Assembly: GCA_964023275.1 (NCBI GenBank)
Contig: OZ029914.1
Coordinates: 50,794,530-50,858,529, forward strand
Source of the DNA: Norana najaformis
Taxonomy: Eukaryota > Annelida > Clitellata > Crassiclitellata > Hormogastridae
Reading direction: 5' to 3'
Length of the DNA: 64,000 nucleotides
In this document: positions 34,601 to 44,439 of the stretch, in pieces
Layout: every line of letters starts with the position of its first letter
Numbering within the stretch: the first letter of the stretch is position 1
Position numbers and translations under genes: made by a program
Notes under the pieces: model-generated
Databases searched by the model: none
Seen by the model: only the letters and a program-made list of their open reading frames with translations
Told to the model about the DNA's origin: nothing

Positions 34601-34987
34601 AGTTCCATAGAATTCTCAACAGACCTCTGACTCTCGTTTTGATGGTTTACCCAGCTGATGCAATTCTCGCTGAAAAAGGATTCGCCCGACCTCAGTTCAT
34701 CTGTTTCGAGATTTGCTTCTGATGCCTCATGCGGTGGTTTCTGTGCTTTCATTTTCTTGAGAATCCTTTCCGACTTTTCAGCGATTCTGAGGCTTTCCGC
34801 CCTACGTTTTTTCCCTTTAAAGAGTAAGCTCTGTTCCAATGAACTAAAAATGTTGTGACCTTTTAAGTTATCTGTAAGACATTTCTCGCACTCTTTCAAC
34901 AACGTCGGCAAAACGTATTTCTTGGCTGCGTACATCAAAGGCCGTGCTGTGTCACACGTGACAGTTACGCTTTCGTAGTAGATGAAT
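31639..34987 (-). CDS. BTB-Mab21 gene B, exon 2 (main exon)
   Basis: The acceptor is the AG at 34989-34988. The exon is open for 3,349 nt to the stop at 31639. Joined to exon 1 (41153-41430) the total is 3,627 nt, an exact multiple of three, giving 1208 residues. It begins with the rest of the BTB domain (FIYYESVTVTCDTARPLMYA, KKYVLPTLLKECEKCL; to about residue 130). A basic, NLS-like linker follows (KGKKRRAESL...ERILKKMK, about 150-173), then a Mab-21/cGAS-type nucleotidyltransferase-like core (about 275-640). There GS is at 313-314 and D-C-D at 329-331, followed by RNWPFRQRNYGWPTTATIRE, GCHVV and the hallmark CRLSFSVAE (501-509). The helical half holds LKTLMLWSCEEMSPEWW and CPNYFIPEANLFH. 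Residues 640-1208 are helical with TPR-like stretches (AALHFAASEYQKAIELYTLV; YRAAYLYKCCKYPEVLCLCE). The third catalytic acid of active cGAS-like enzymes could not be placed, so ligand synthesis is uncertain. Confidence 0.9.
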
Positions 34988-35059
34988 CTGAAATGCGATT
35001 TCCCACATATTAAAACTGAACTGATAATTTTATTATTGATCAGTTTCCTCAGGTCATCT

Positions 35060-35240
35060 ACAGTCGCAACTTACCAAAACAGGACGTGTGCTTTCCTTGG
35101 CTTTTCACACGCTGCCCCACACTTATGGAATTCACTAACACCAGCTTTGAGGGAACCTTCCCTTTCTCTTGTTTTATTGCAAAACAGTTGGAACTGCCTT
35201 TTTTCACTAACCGCGCTTTTGCTGTGATACAAGTCTCATA
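35060..35240 (+). pseudogene. CR1/L2-like LINE C-terminal relic in intron
   Basis: The plus strand reads FSHAAPHLWNSLTPALREPS followed by Leu-rich residues and CLFSLTALLL. This matches the LINE tail 'RSFSHAAPxLWNSLPxxLR...LKTHLF'. It is immediately followed by an (ATT)n/(AGT)n tract (35240-35395), and sits about 75 bp from the splice acceptor of gene B. Confidence 0.65.
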
Positions 35241-35396
35241 ATAATAATAATTATTATTATTAGTAGTAGTATTTGTAGTAGTGGTAGTAGTGGTAGTAGT
35301 ATTAATATATGGATTTTTTGTTGTACTATTATTTATTTTGTACTTATAATTTTATTATTAAATTATTATTATTATTATTATTATTATTATTTTACC
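35240..35396 (+). repeat. (AAT)n/(AGT)n/(ATT)n microsatellites
   Basis: Two triplet tracts (35240-35305 and 35355-35392) between a plus-strand LINE relic and the 3' end of a minus-strand R2-like LINE, probably their tails. Confidence 0.85.
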
Positions 35397-35399
35397 CGA

Positions 35400-36715
35400 A
35401 GTAGGTATTATCCCTCAGATGGTGAAAGAAGTAGCCCGAAGACAGAAGTGAGCATCTGGAACGGCTGCGTCTCATTCGGCTCTGGCAAAGAGAAGGTACT
35501 GCGAAAGGCAACGGCGTTGAAACGTTGAATTATGATTGAGAGCCTTTGAAAAATATAGTTAGATTCTCTCGCGTCTTCGGAAATGCGAGAGAGACAACGG
35601 CCCAATCAGAGATGAAGGATAAGCCGGTGTTGTTTATAGTTATAGGGCGAAGGGTTTCAAAGGCCAAGGGGATAAAATCATGTGAATCGAGGAGTGAACT
35701 GTATTTACATAATGTTCTTTCTGGCAGCTGCCATCTCCAACGCTGCGCCAGCTGTTACTGCAGTTGCTGATAGATAGGAGGCGGCTAGGGTGTCAATAAC
35801 CGTGGCGTCCCATACCAAGCTACGTCCAGTGCGCCAAGGGATGAGTGTGAGGCCATCGGGTTTCTTGCTATCAGTTCGAGAAAGGCCCATTGGTTCCTTG
35901 ATGGCAGAAAAACCAGCCTTAGAAAGACAGCGGCATTTGAGATCGTTGAGGACACCGTGCCGGGCATTTGACCGGGGCCCAGGACACAAGAAAGTCCGTG
36001 GGAGCCTTGTGCGGTAACCAAGGTGCCGCAGGCACAAGTGTGAGGCCCGCATATTGCTATTCCTCAGGCGGCATGCTGTTATGGGAAGTCGCTAGCATGC
36101 GAGACGGAGACAGCTTTTATGCGTGCTTGATCGTACGTGCCTTTAAGTGAATTACTAAGATTTAGAGCAGACTTTTCGAGCAGTGGCCTATCTCAATATG
36201 ATTGTCGATGGATAATGGTGTTAACAGGATCAGAGACCCCGGATTCTGCTTGCCATTGTGTTAGCATAGCATCATATTGTGCATCTGTGGGAATGTGCAC
36301 GCCCCTTAGTATGGAGTACCGGAGAGGCAGGGTGCTCGCGGCGGAAGCCAGAAAGGCGGGAAGTTCCAGCGATGACACCCTACCGATACCCAGTCCGCCC
36401 ATTTTAATGGGGAGGGATGCCTGAGACCACTGGTTCTCAGTGAGAGTAACATTTAGAATGAGGCCAAGACCCTTACGTAGGATGGAATCATAAACCTCTA
36501 GACAGATGTGATTGACACAAGGACAACAGCGTAGCGTTTGTAGCAGTTTTGGATCGCTTAAGGTGCATCTGAGCAGCAGAAAGACATCTTGTCTAGCAAT
36601 CAGCGTGAGTCTGTCAAGCTCTAGAGAAAGCTCGTCGTTGTGAGTTTCGAGGGTGGACTGAAGAGCGTCCAAGAAAACAGAGGGACGCCCAGCAATGTCG
36701 CTGATGCTGGTTTAA
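35400..36715 (-). pseudogene. R2-like LINE copy 2, C-terminal part
   Basis: The minus strand carries, in order, LIARQDVFLLLRCTLSDPKL then LQTLRCCPC and WSQASLPIKMGGLGIGRVSS and LPAFLASAAST (36672-36193). Next comes the end domain KPDGLTLIPWRTGRSLVWDA then TVIDTLAASYL (about 35920-35800). The extreme end reads GRCLSRISEDARESNYIFQR then LSIIIQRFNAVAFRSTF (35605-35450). Frames change between these blocks. It is the same family as 9716-12360 but truncated at the 5' end near 36715, before the RT core, as is usual for incomplete reverse transcription. Confidence 0.8.
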
Positions 36716-36764
36716 TGTGAAAAAATTGCCTCAGTGATCTATATTGGCTTATATTGGCTAATTA

Positions 36765-36801
36765 ATATTATTATTATTACTACTACTACTATTATTATTA
36801 C

Positions 36802-36840
<39 letters not shown>

Positions 36841-36850
36841 CATTATTATG
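36765..36850 (+). repeat. (ATT)n/(ACT)n microsatellite
   Basis: Triplet tract at the 3' end of R2-like LINE copy 3, where its minus-strand sequence terminates. Confidence 0.85.
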
Positions 36851-36889
36851 TCCGAGTTCTTATGATACCTCGGGACTTATAAAAAAAAC

Positions 36890-37200
36890 GTTCCGGATAA
36901 ATAAACTGTTTGGCTTGGCTAAATATTGTCAAGTTTTCGCAGAGAGAAGGTGCTTCGGAAGGCGACAGCACTAATCGTTGGATGACAACTGATAGGCGCT
37001 GAAACAGATGGCATGTTTCTCTCTTTTGTCACCAGAAACTAGCGTCACAGAGCGCCGAAGCTGGAGTGTGAAAGTAAGTCCTTCGTTACTAAGTGGGGCC
37101 AGAGTTTCAAAAGCGAGTGGAACAAAATGATATTGCTGCAGAACTGGGTTATATTTTGATTTTTTCTAGATGCTGCTAGTTCCGCTACTCCATCGACTGA
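36890..37200 (-). pseudogene. R2-like LINE copy 3, extreme 3' end
   Basis: Minus-strand reading in shifting frames gives LQQYHFVPLAFETLAPLSNE, then DKREKHAICFSAYQLSS and CCRLPKHLLSAKT. These are the same C-terminal blocks as 35450-35700 (HDFIPLAFETL..., ISEDARESNYIFQRLS, AVAFRSTFSL). Only about 300 bp remain. Confidence 0.6.
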
Positions 37201-37214
37201 GACAGAAGTATTTT

Positions 37215-37290
37215 TATTATTATTGTTATCATTATTAGTAGTAGTACTAGTAGTAGTAGTAGTATGGTGGTGGTGGCAGTAGTAGTAGTT
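37215..37290 (+). repeat. (ATT)n/(AGT)n microsatellite
   Basis: Triplet tract immediately upstream of the 5' end of the near-complete LINE. Confidence 0.85.
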
Positions 37291-37497
37291 GGGATGACGT
37301 CATGTTTGCGCTTCGGCGTGTTGTTGCCGACCCGTCTGTATTTGAATTTTCATTGGATTTTCGTCAACTTCGGGCGTTTTTTTGCGTTTTCTGTTGGATT
37401 ATACCTACGCTATCTAACTTGTGGATTACTACGGCTTGTTTGTTCTTGGGTTAACGAGCGTAAGTTATCTTAATTTTGTTTGAATTAAGTTGACAAG

Positions 37498-38706
37498 ATG
37501 GGCGCTTCTTCCCCAACTCCTCCGACTCGTGTGTACACTTCCCCTGAGCTACGTACCTACAATCAACCCGCTCTCACCATTCGACGTTCCTTACGTAAGA
37601 CTCTATTCAAGCTTCATCTATGGCGACCGGCATCTTCACGGCCTGGATTATCATCTCCCTCCTGCCAATCTCAGCCTACACCGTTGGACTCTGCTCCGTC
37701 GCCTACCTCTCGGCTGCCCTCAGACCTGGGTGGCAGTGACGGACTTAGACTTGGGACACTGAACGCTCGGTCACTGGGAAATAAGTTTATGGAGATCGCC
37801 AACTCTATCTCTCAGCATAATCTGGATATTCTCGTCGTCACGGAGTCTTGGCACTCCTCTTCCTCTGATGTTCCGGTTTGACGTGCTGCTCCTCCGGGCT
37901 ACCTATTCCTCGATGCTCCTCGCCCGGTTGATCCCTCACGTGATTCGCATCCTCTTGCGCAAAATCATGGTGGCATTGTTGTCTACCATCAAGAACATTT
38001 TCGGGCCAAAAAGATCCCTCTTCCTCTCCCTGTTTCCACGTTCGAAGCATTATGCCTCTCCTGCGCCACGACTCGTGGTCCAGTCACCGTTCTTGCCCTC
38101 TACCGGCCAGGCTCCTCTCCTGTTACGTCGACCTTCTACACCGAGTTCTCCCCGCTTCTGGAAGTCTTCGCCAACTTCAACTGCCAGCTAATCATAACCG
38201 GGGACCTGAACATTCACCTCGAGAACCGAGATCTTCCAGAGTCTGTCCGCTTCAACGATCTGCTTTTCCAATTTGGCTTCATTCAGCATGTCGCTGAATC
38301 TACTCATGTGCTGGGAGGCTGGCTTGATGTCATTATCACCCGTGATGACTGTAACATGTCAGATGTTATAGTAGAACCTCCAGCTCTCTCAGACCATGGA
38401 CTTCTTCTATACAAGGTGCCTTTTCTATGTACCCAGCCAACATACGCGCTTCGGCTTGTACGTGGTTGGAACAACTTGGACCGTGAGGCATTCCGTGCTG
38501 GTCTGAACAATAGTCCTCTCTGCGGAGACCTCTCCTCCCTCGCTGGTCGTTCATCTGAAGAGCTCTTTGTTCTCTTTGACTCTTCAGTTCGCCTCCTCAT
38601 CGGTGACCTCCTTCCGCTTCGTCCGCAGCGGGCCCGTCGGAGACCGTTAGCACCTTGGTTTGACCGATCCTGCCGTACTTTACGTCGTGATGTCGACGAA
38701 CACTGA
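37498..38706 (+). pseudogene. LINE endonuclease part of polyprotein
   Basis: Frame 1 of the near-complete LINE. The apurinic-type endonuclease starts at LRLGTLNARSLGNKF, continues with DILVVTESW, and shows the catalytic motifs LIITGDLNIHLE (GDxN, near 38195-38220) and LSDHGLL (SDH, near 38387). One TGA at 37879-37881 interrupts it between VPV and RAAPPGYLF. A CGA-to-TGA change in a CpG-like context is the simplest cause. The residues before about 37740 are Pro/Ser-rich without a domain I can name. Confidence 0.85.
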
Positions 38707-40615
38707 TCCTGCCGATCGTCTCGACTGGATCCACCATCTTCGCTTAATGCACCGGGAGTTTCGAGCCAAAGAAATGGCATACCGGGAGTCACTGATTGAG
38801 CGGGAGAGGAGCAATCCGCGTCGGCTCTGGTCTTCGCTCTCCGGTGTCGTAGGCCGTTCTACCGCTTCTAACTCTCCGGCCCAGCCTCCGTTCACAGCGA
38901 ACGACTACCTCGACTACATGCGCGGGAAGATCGACTCGATCCGCCAATCCACTGATGGTTCTCCTCCTCCTTCCTTTCCTCCTACGTCATCTAGGCTTTC
39001 ATGCTGGAAGGCTCTGCCTTTGGACGTCCTTCGTCGGCTCCTGCTGGAGTCACCTGCTAAGTCCTGTGAACTGGACTTATTACCACCATTTTTAATCAAG
39101 GATTTTATAGATGACTTAATTCCGTTCTTACACTTGCTATGTAATACCTCCCTGGGTCAGGGTTCACTCCCGGCTTCTCACAAACGTGCTGCAGTCTTTC
39201 CCTCTCTCAAGCGCCAGGGACTTGACCCCAATGATATCTCTAACTACCGACCTATCTCTAACCTTTCCTTCTTCTCTAAGCTTCTTGAAAGATGTGTGTC
39301 CGTCCAACTGGTCGACTACCTTGACTCTAACTCCCTCATGCCTCCTCTTCAATCCGGATTTAGGAAGTTCCACTCTACTGAATCACTTATTACACGTCTC
39401 CTGGCTGACGTCTTTGGAGCTTTTGACCGTGGACATGTTACTCTTCTTGCCCTCTATGATGTTAGTGCTGCTTTTGACACTGTGGATCACTCTATCCTTT
39501 TGGAGCGTCTAGAAAAATCTTTTGGCATTACTGATACGGCCCTTCTTTGGTTTCAGTCTTTCCTCTCAGACCGCTCTCATTCTGTTATCTTTGGGCCTAC
39601 ACGTTCCGCCTGGTCCCTTATACCTTTTGGCCTTCCTCAGGGTTCTGTTCTGGCCCCTCTCCTCTACATTCTGTACACTGCCGACCTGGCACGGGTTCTC
39701 CTTCCTATGGGTGTTGCTGTCCATCAGTATGCAGACGACACTCAGGCCTTCGTTCATGGCCCAGCGGAAGCGGCTTCCTCTCTGGTTGAGAGTATTCTTG
39801 ACGCAACATCTGCCCTTGGTCTCTGGATGTCCTCTAATCGCCTCCGACTGAACTCTGCTAAGACCCAGTTCATCTGGCTTGGTGGTCGTGCTCAGCTGGC
39901 AAAGATTGATTCATCATCCTTACGCCAGAGGTTTCCGGACATTCTATTCTGTTCCAAAGTCCGTGATCTTGAGGTTGTTCTGGACCGGGAACTCTCCTTG
40001 ACCGATCGTGTTAACGGTGTCTCCCGCTCATGCTTTTACCACCTTCGTCAGCTTCGTACCATCCGCCGCTCCCTCTTCTTTCATGCCGTTACTACTCTAA
40101 TTCATGCCCTTATCTGCACTAGGGTGGACTTTGGTAACGCTATCTTTGCTGGACTCTCACTTGCCAATATTTCCAAGCTTCAATCTGTTCTCAATGCTTC
40201 TGCCCGTCTTATTGGAGGCATCCCCAGGTATGGCCATATAACTTCCTTTATACGGGACACTCTACACTGGCTTCCCATTCAGCAGCGTATCCAGTTCAAG
40301 ATCCTAACGCTCATGCGTAATTGTCTTGTTGGCTCTGCTCCATCATATCTTAGGGACTTCTGCATTTCGGTCTCCTTGGTTCCAGGCCGTAGCACTCTCC
40401 GGTCGGCCTCCCTTGGACTTCTGACTGTCCCTCGTATGCGCACTGCTACAGCGCAGTCTAGAAGCTTTGCCTATGTTGGACCCAATAGCTGGAATCGCCT
40501 TTCCCGAGAGCTTCGGCTAATATTCCTCAGTTTGTCTCTTCCGCAGTTTCGCAAGCGCCTGAAGTCTGTATTATTTGCCAGTGGTCTCAATGGTTCGGGT
40601 CGGGAGCGCTTCTGA
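38660..40615 (+). pseudogene. LINE reverse transcriptase part of polyprotein
   Basis: Frame 2 continuation after a shift near 38700; the true junction follows the endonuclease frame's DVDEH. The RT domain carries YRPISNLSFFSKLLE, ALYDVSAAFDTVDHSILLER (first Asp), FGLPQGSVLAPLLYILY and the YADD box in HQYADDTQAF. The C-terminal region has LQSVLNASARLIGG, IRDTLHWLPIQQRIQFKI and FAYVGPNSWNRLSRELR. All catalytic residues are present. The open frame is 651 codons, but the shift separates it from the endonuclease, so this copy is probably inactive. Confidence 0.9.
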
Positions 40616-40872
40616 TGAGTCTATTCTTGAAGTGGCGCTTTATAAATGTCAGATTACAATTACAATTACAATTACAATTAGTCAAATTTACATTAATAAG
40701 GAGAAATAATGGATTACAAAAGAAGAACATCAATTACTAGAGGAAGTACATCCAATCAAAGATTACAATAATTTTTGTCTGTTCATAATATGGCTGCGTT
40801 ATTACAAATTATTGCTCATGCAGCCATAATCTAACTTTATAGGTGGCACATTTAAAATAAAGTAGCATAATT

Positions 40873-41112
40873 GTAATTGAATTGTAATCTGTCATTTATA
40901 AAGCGTCACTTCAAGAGTAAACTCATCAGGAGCACTTCAGACCAGAGCCAGTAAGACCACTAACCATAATACAGACTTTATTCGCTTGTAAAACTGGGAC
41001 AAACCGAGGAGCTCAAACCGCAGTTCTCGAGAAAGGCGATTCTAGCTGTTAGGTCCAACATAGGCAAAACTTCTGGCCTGAGCTGTAACAGTGCGAATCC
41101 GAAGGACATAAT
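40873..41112 (-). mobile_element. Inverted 5'-truncated LINE 3' end
   Basis: The reverse complement matches the last 240 bp of the LINE at 37290-40690: SFAYVGPN-like coding, then CTGATGAGTTTACTCTTGAA, GACGCTTTATAAATGACAGA and the ATTACAATT tail. With the main copy it forms a tail-to-tail inverted repeat separated by about 180 bp. It lies inside intron 1 of gene B, close to the donor. Confidence 0.85.
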
Positions 41113-41152
41113 ACGAGGTATTTTAAATAACAAGCTCAATTTTAATACGTAC

Positions 41153-41430
41153 CTTAACACGTTTTTGAATACGTCAGCATCTATATCTTCAATTCGTATC
41201 TTCTCCTCTGTTGCATTCGCACACTCAGTCGTTCCGCTGCAGAACATCTCTTCAAAGACAGGACTTCGTGAAATTAGCATAGACTTATGAGCCCGTATAA
41301 CGACTTTGACGCCATCTGGTGGTCCGACTTCGAAACAGACGTCCGTTGCTATTTCGTTGTCCAACATGTAGCGGTTGCATTCCAACACAGTCTTCCCCGA
41401 CTGCCATCCAGTTTCGCATCGCTCAGCCAT
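41153..41430 (-). CDS. BTB-Mab21 gene B, exon 1 (BTB domain)
   Basis: Starts at the first ATG after an in-frame TAA (41430). It encodes 92 residues plus two nucleotides and ends at the donor AAG|GTACGT. The protein shows the N-terminal BTB/POZ pattern: MLDNEIATDVCFEV, VVIRAHKSMLISRSPVFEEM then FCSG, and RIEDIDADVFKNVLR. Exon 2 completes it with FIYYESVTVTCDTARPLMYA then KKYVLP. The split within the BTB is phase 2 and joins as Arg 93. BTB domains dimerise and often recruit Cullin-3, so an adaptor role is possible but unproven. If the intron were retained, the frame would run on to 40978 through LINE-derived DNA, giving a 150-residue BTB-only protein. No TATA box is evident upstream. Confidence 0.88.
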
Positions 41431-41599
41431 CTCTTTCAGATATTACGCTTGTGTTCTTTAGTTAAAACAAAATAACTCGAAGTTAGGCTGCATTTGGATA
41501 ATGCTTATAACAGTTGCAACCACAACATAGCTAGATAAATTTATCTAAGAATGTAATTTCATATACATGATTTTGTGATAATAAAAGCAGAAACCTGAC

Positions 41600-42280
41600 T
41601 GCGACCATAAGTGATTAACTTTCTTTTCAAGACTTTTCCTATAAGGTATTCACGTTTCATTGAAAATTTATTAAACTTTTTTCTGCATTAATTTTCCAAC
41701 TAAGTCAACTTGCAGTCAAGACTTGCCGCAAATCTTTGTCCTCCGTTATCAGTGGGGAAATTCCACTCTGTATTATAATTGGGGAAATCCCAAAGTTATA
41801 ATCAAGGGATATCCCCGTTGCCGCGGCTTATCAAAGCAATTTCCAACGATGTAATCTCCATGACTACTTTACAAACTCTCCATCACTGTGTATTTCATTT
41901 AGTTCTTTTGAAAATCAATGTCAGTTATCTGACATAAGTGTCGCACGGCACGTCGTGTTGCAATCTTAATCGTATAAATTTATTTGCAGTTTGAAAGTTA
42001 TTAACTATGTGCTTTAGTTTAGCTTTCTCAAAGGTAATGTTCAACTAAAATCGTAAAAGAAGAAAAGTGAGTGAGTAAATTATGTTTCCAGAGTTATTCG
42101 AAATATTTCTGATAGAAAACCTTCAAGCAGTTGTAGTTTTTGGCAGCAAAAAATTATAACACTCAGGCATTGTCCGACAGAAGATTTCAAATCGTTTTCG
42201 CAATCTGGAGTTTTCACAGAGAACATTAAATCGCGGGATCCTGCTTCAATACAGGCGCCCAGTAAAAACAAAATCGATAA
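41600..42280 (-). repeat. Upstream module of gene B, shared with 49.95-50.64 kb
   Basis: Upstream flank of gene B. Similar words in the same order (a GGGGAAATCCCA..TTATAA-like stretch, TGTATTTCATTTAG, CTTAATCGTA, AAACCTTCAA.CAGTT) recur at 49950-50640. Promoter elements cannot be picked out with confidence. Confidence 0.5.
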
Positions 42281-44215
42281 GCAGATAAGGTGAAGGTCGG
42301 TTGCAGTTCAAGAACCGAAGGTCAGGCATGTGGGCAATGAGACGGCTACTGTAGGAATCGCGATAGGAATTATGGAAAATTGTTTTCAGTTATAAGTGAA
42401 AGCCCAACGGTGAGATTGTTGGTGACTTGAACCGCCGCCGTTCATATCTCTCAACCTAAACCGACTTGCCAACTCGCAAACCATCATTTGAATCACTTGT
42501 TAAGACTATTTTATTTTGATTTTTGCATGACACCATCTTGGCTCCTATGGAACTCACATCCAGTACAACATATCGTCTGTGTCTTTCCATCTCTGGTCTC
42601 CAGGCAACCGAATCTCTTTCGCGTGGGCTATTATGGACAACCCCTCTGACATGACGCAGCGTTTCTAAAAAATCAGTGTTATCCTGCCCTTAGCTTATAA
42701 TTAGCACCTTAGAAAAGTTTAGAGATTCCGATTACGACTACCCTGTATTTTGTCTATTTCGTCCGTCCAGTCCTTTCTTGACTTGCCATCGTCAATCCCC
42801 GAATGTCTACAACCAGCTACGCTATATATGTGATCGTTATTGAGGAAAACCTCACTAAGTCGGAAAACCAAACCATGGTATAATATTGCACAGAATTTGG
42901 CAGGAATTGCTGGTTAGTCCAAATTGGGGGACACTTGTGTTTCAATTATATTGTAGTGAACCTCCATTTAATGCGCATTTGATTAGTATTATCTTGTGTT
43001 CTATGTACATACTTATTAATGTTAAGTTTATTGTGCAGACTAGATAGAGTATCTGATCAAGATTTTAGACTTAAGATTAGCCTGCCAGCTATAGAGCAGT
43101 AGGATTTTGATATTAATAAATGGCCAGCTTAGGCAAATAATTAGATTATAGTTAGTTTAGCCTGGTGTTTATATTGTATTGACTGAGTGTTGCTGTGCAA
43201 GTCAGAGGCTCAATGGGGATACTATGGAGAGTGAATCGGCAGAATTGAAGGACGCCATTGATTTTCCAAACTGCTGTTTACCATGGAAACCAGATCGGGT
43301 GATTGTGTTTTCGCCACGTATGATGTTCACGTCACCCTTCGAACAGACGATCTGCGAAGGGTATTTAAAGGAAAGAACGGAAATCATGAGTCCTGTGATG
43401 GGCAACGGAGTCGATAAGACCGTGTGAACTGCGTTCACATTACTCGTGTGAAAAGTCAAGTTTTCCCTGTAATTTAAGTGTAATTAATTACTGTGTAACT
43501 CGCGAAAAATCGAGTCTTAGTTGAAGGACTCACCGATCGAAAATAGTTGAATCGGTCGTAAATCGGACTTTGGAAGTTATCTATAGCTGAAGACGTGGCT
43601 GAAGGAACTGTGAATCTTCATCGCAACGCGAGGCCGTTGAACTATACTCGTTTAACTTATCGAAAGTTAAGTACTATCGGTGTAACTGTCATCGAATGAA
43701 GTGGGAGGGTCAGTAAACTGATCACTGATTACGAAGGAACGGTCATCAATCGTTTGATGTACTGTGTGCGAGCCGGAGTCTTCTGCCGGCGTCGCCATAT
43801 TCAAATCGAATCGAAAGACAAAGGGAAAAGTGCACGGCTACACCAGAATCCAAATTGTAAACATTCATCCAAGAGACTGGAAGAGAAATAGAATTCCAAC
43901 ACAGATCTTCAAGTGGGAAGGGAAGTCCAATAAATTGTCTATTAAGTTTAGTGAATACCTGGACTTAGGTAAAGAAACTAAGCGCTTTTCAACTGCATTG
44001 TTGTTATGTATATATGTGGAGAATAACTGGGTAATATATGCAATCAAAACCTAACTCTGTGACAATTTATGGACGAGCCTAAAGATCAGATTAGTCATAT
44101 GAATGAACTGCACTTGAGTTAGATGTAATCAACATGAGATCTATGCTGTAGCATGGCGCTACTCAAGTGTTTGTAGCTATTTATATAGCGCCTTTTTATC
44201 ATCTAGGATACAAAG
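42281..44215. other. Long interval without a recognised gene
   Basis: Short ORFs at 43179-43427 (plus) and 43764-44054 (plus) have no motif I know. The stretch 42950-43800, with many GATTAG/TTAGTT words and TCGAAAATAGTTGAATCGG-type inverted words, could be an LTR or an old element, but I cannot find paired ends. A reversed LINE-like tail (TTATATAGCGCC) lies at 44172-44190. Confidence 0.35.
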
Positions 44216-44439
44216 TTAGGAAAGCGCCTCACACATACAGTAAAAAAGTAACAATGTTTGAAAGATGTAGATGTATTCGAGGCTAAATTTGCTTGTCGGA
44301 ATTATTGGTCGTCTCCTACATAGAGTTACATCGTATCGGACGCTTTTTGTTAATGTTATCGTGACCTTCTTTATCTGGACCGGTCCACCTTCAGAGGAGG
44401 CAGAGGATCCTAGTTCGACAACAAGTAAATGATTGACAA

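Larger units (their letters stand above)
37290..40690 (+). mobile_element. Near-complete CR1/L2-like LINE
   Basis: A plus-strand element, antisense to gene B. Coding DNA runs from about 37498 to 40615, followed by a short 3' untranslated region with GTGGCGCTTTATAAATGTCA and an (ATTACA)n tail to 40690. Apart from one in-frame TGA at 37879-37881 and one frame change near 38700, the polyprotein is open. That is much better preserved than the other LINEs here, so the copy is young. The 5' region 37290-37497 is untranslated. Another 5'-truncated copy of the family lies inverted at 40873-41112. Confidence 0.9.
34988..41152 (-). other. Intron 1 of gene B, LINE-filled
   Basis: A 6,165-bp GT-AG intron in phase 2. 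The donor is AAG|GTACGT at 41152 and the acceptor ATTTCAG ends at 34988. It splits the BTB domain inside the codon for Arg 93. It contains LINE C-terminal debris (35060-35240), two R2-like LINE fragments in the gene's orientation, a nearly full-length antisense LINE (37290-40690), several microsatellites, and a LINE 3' fragment ending about 40 bp from the donor. Confidence 0.85.

Noticed and set aside
43179..44054. Two short plus ORFs in the 43-44 kb gap
   Set aside because: No motif, no paralogue in the window, and the opposite strand is also open over the same bases (43202-43459).
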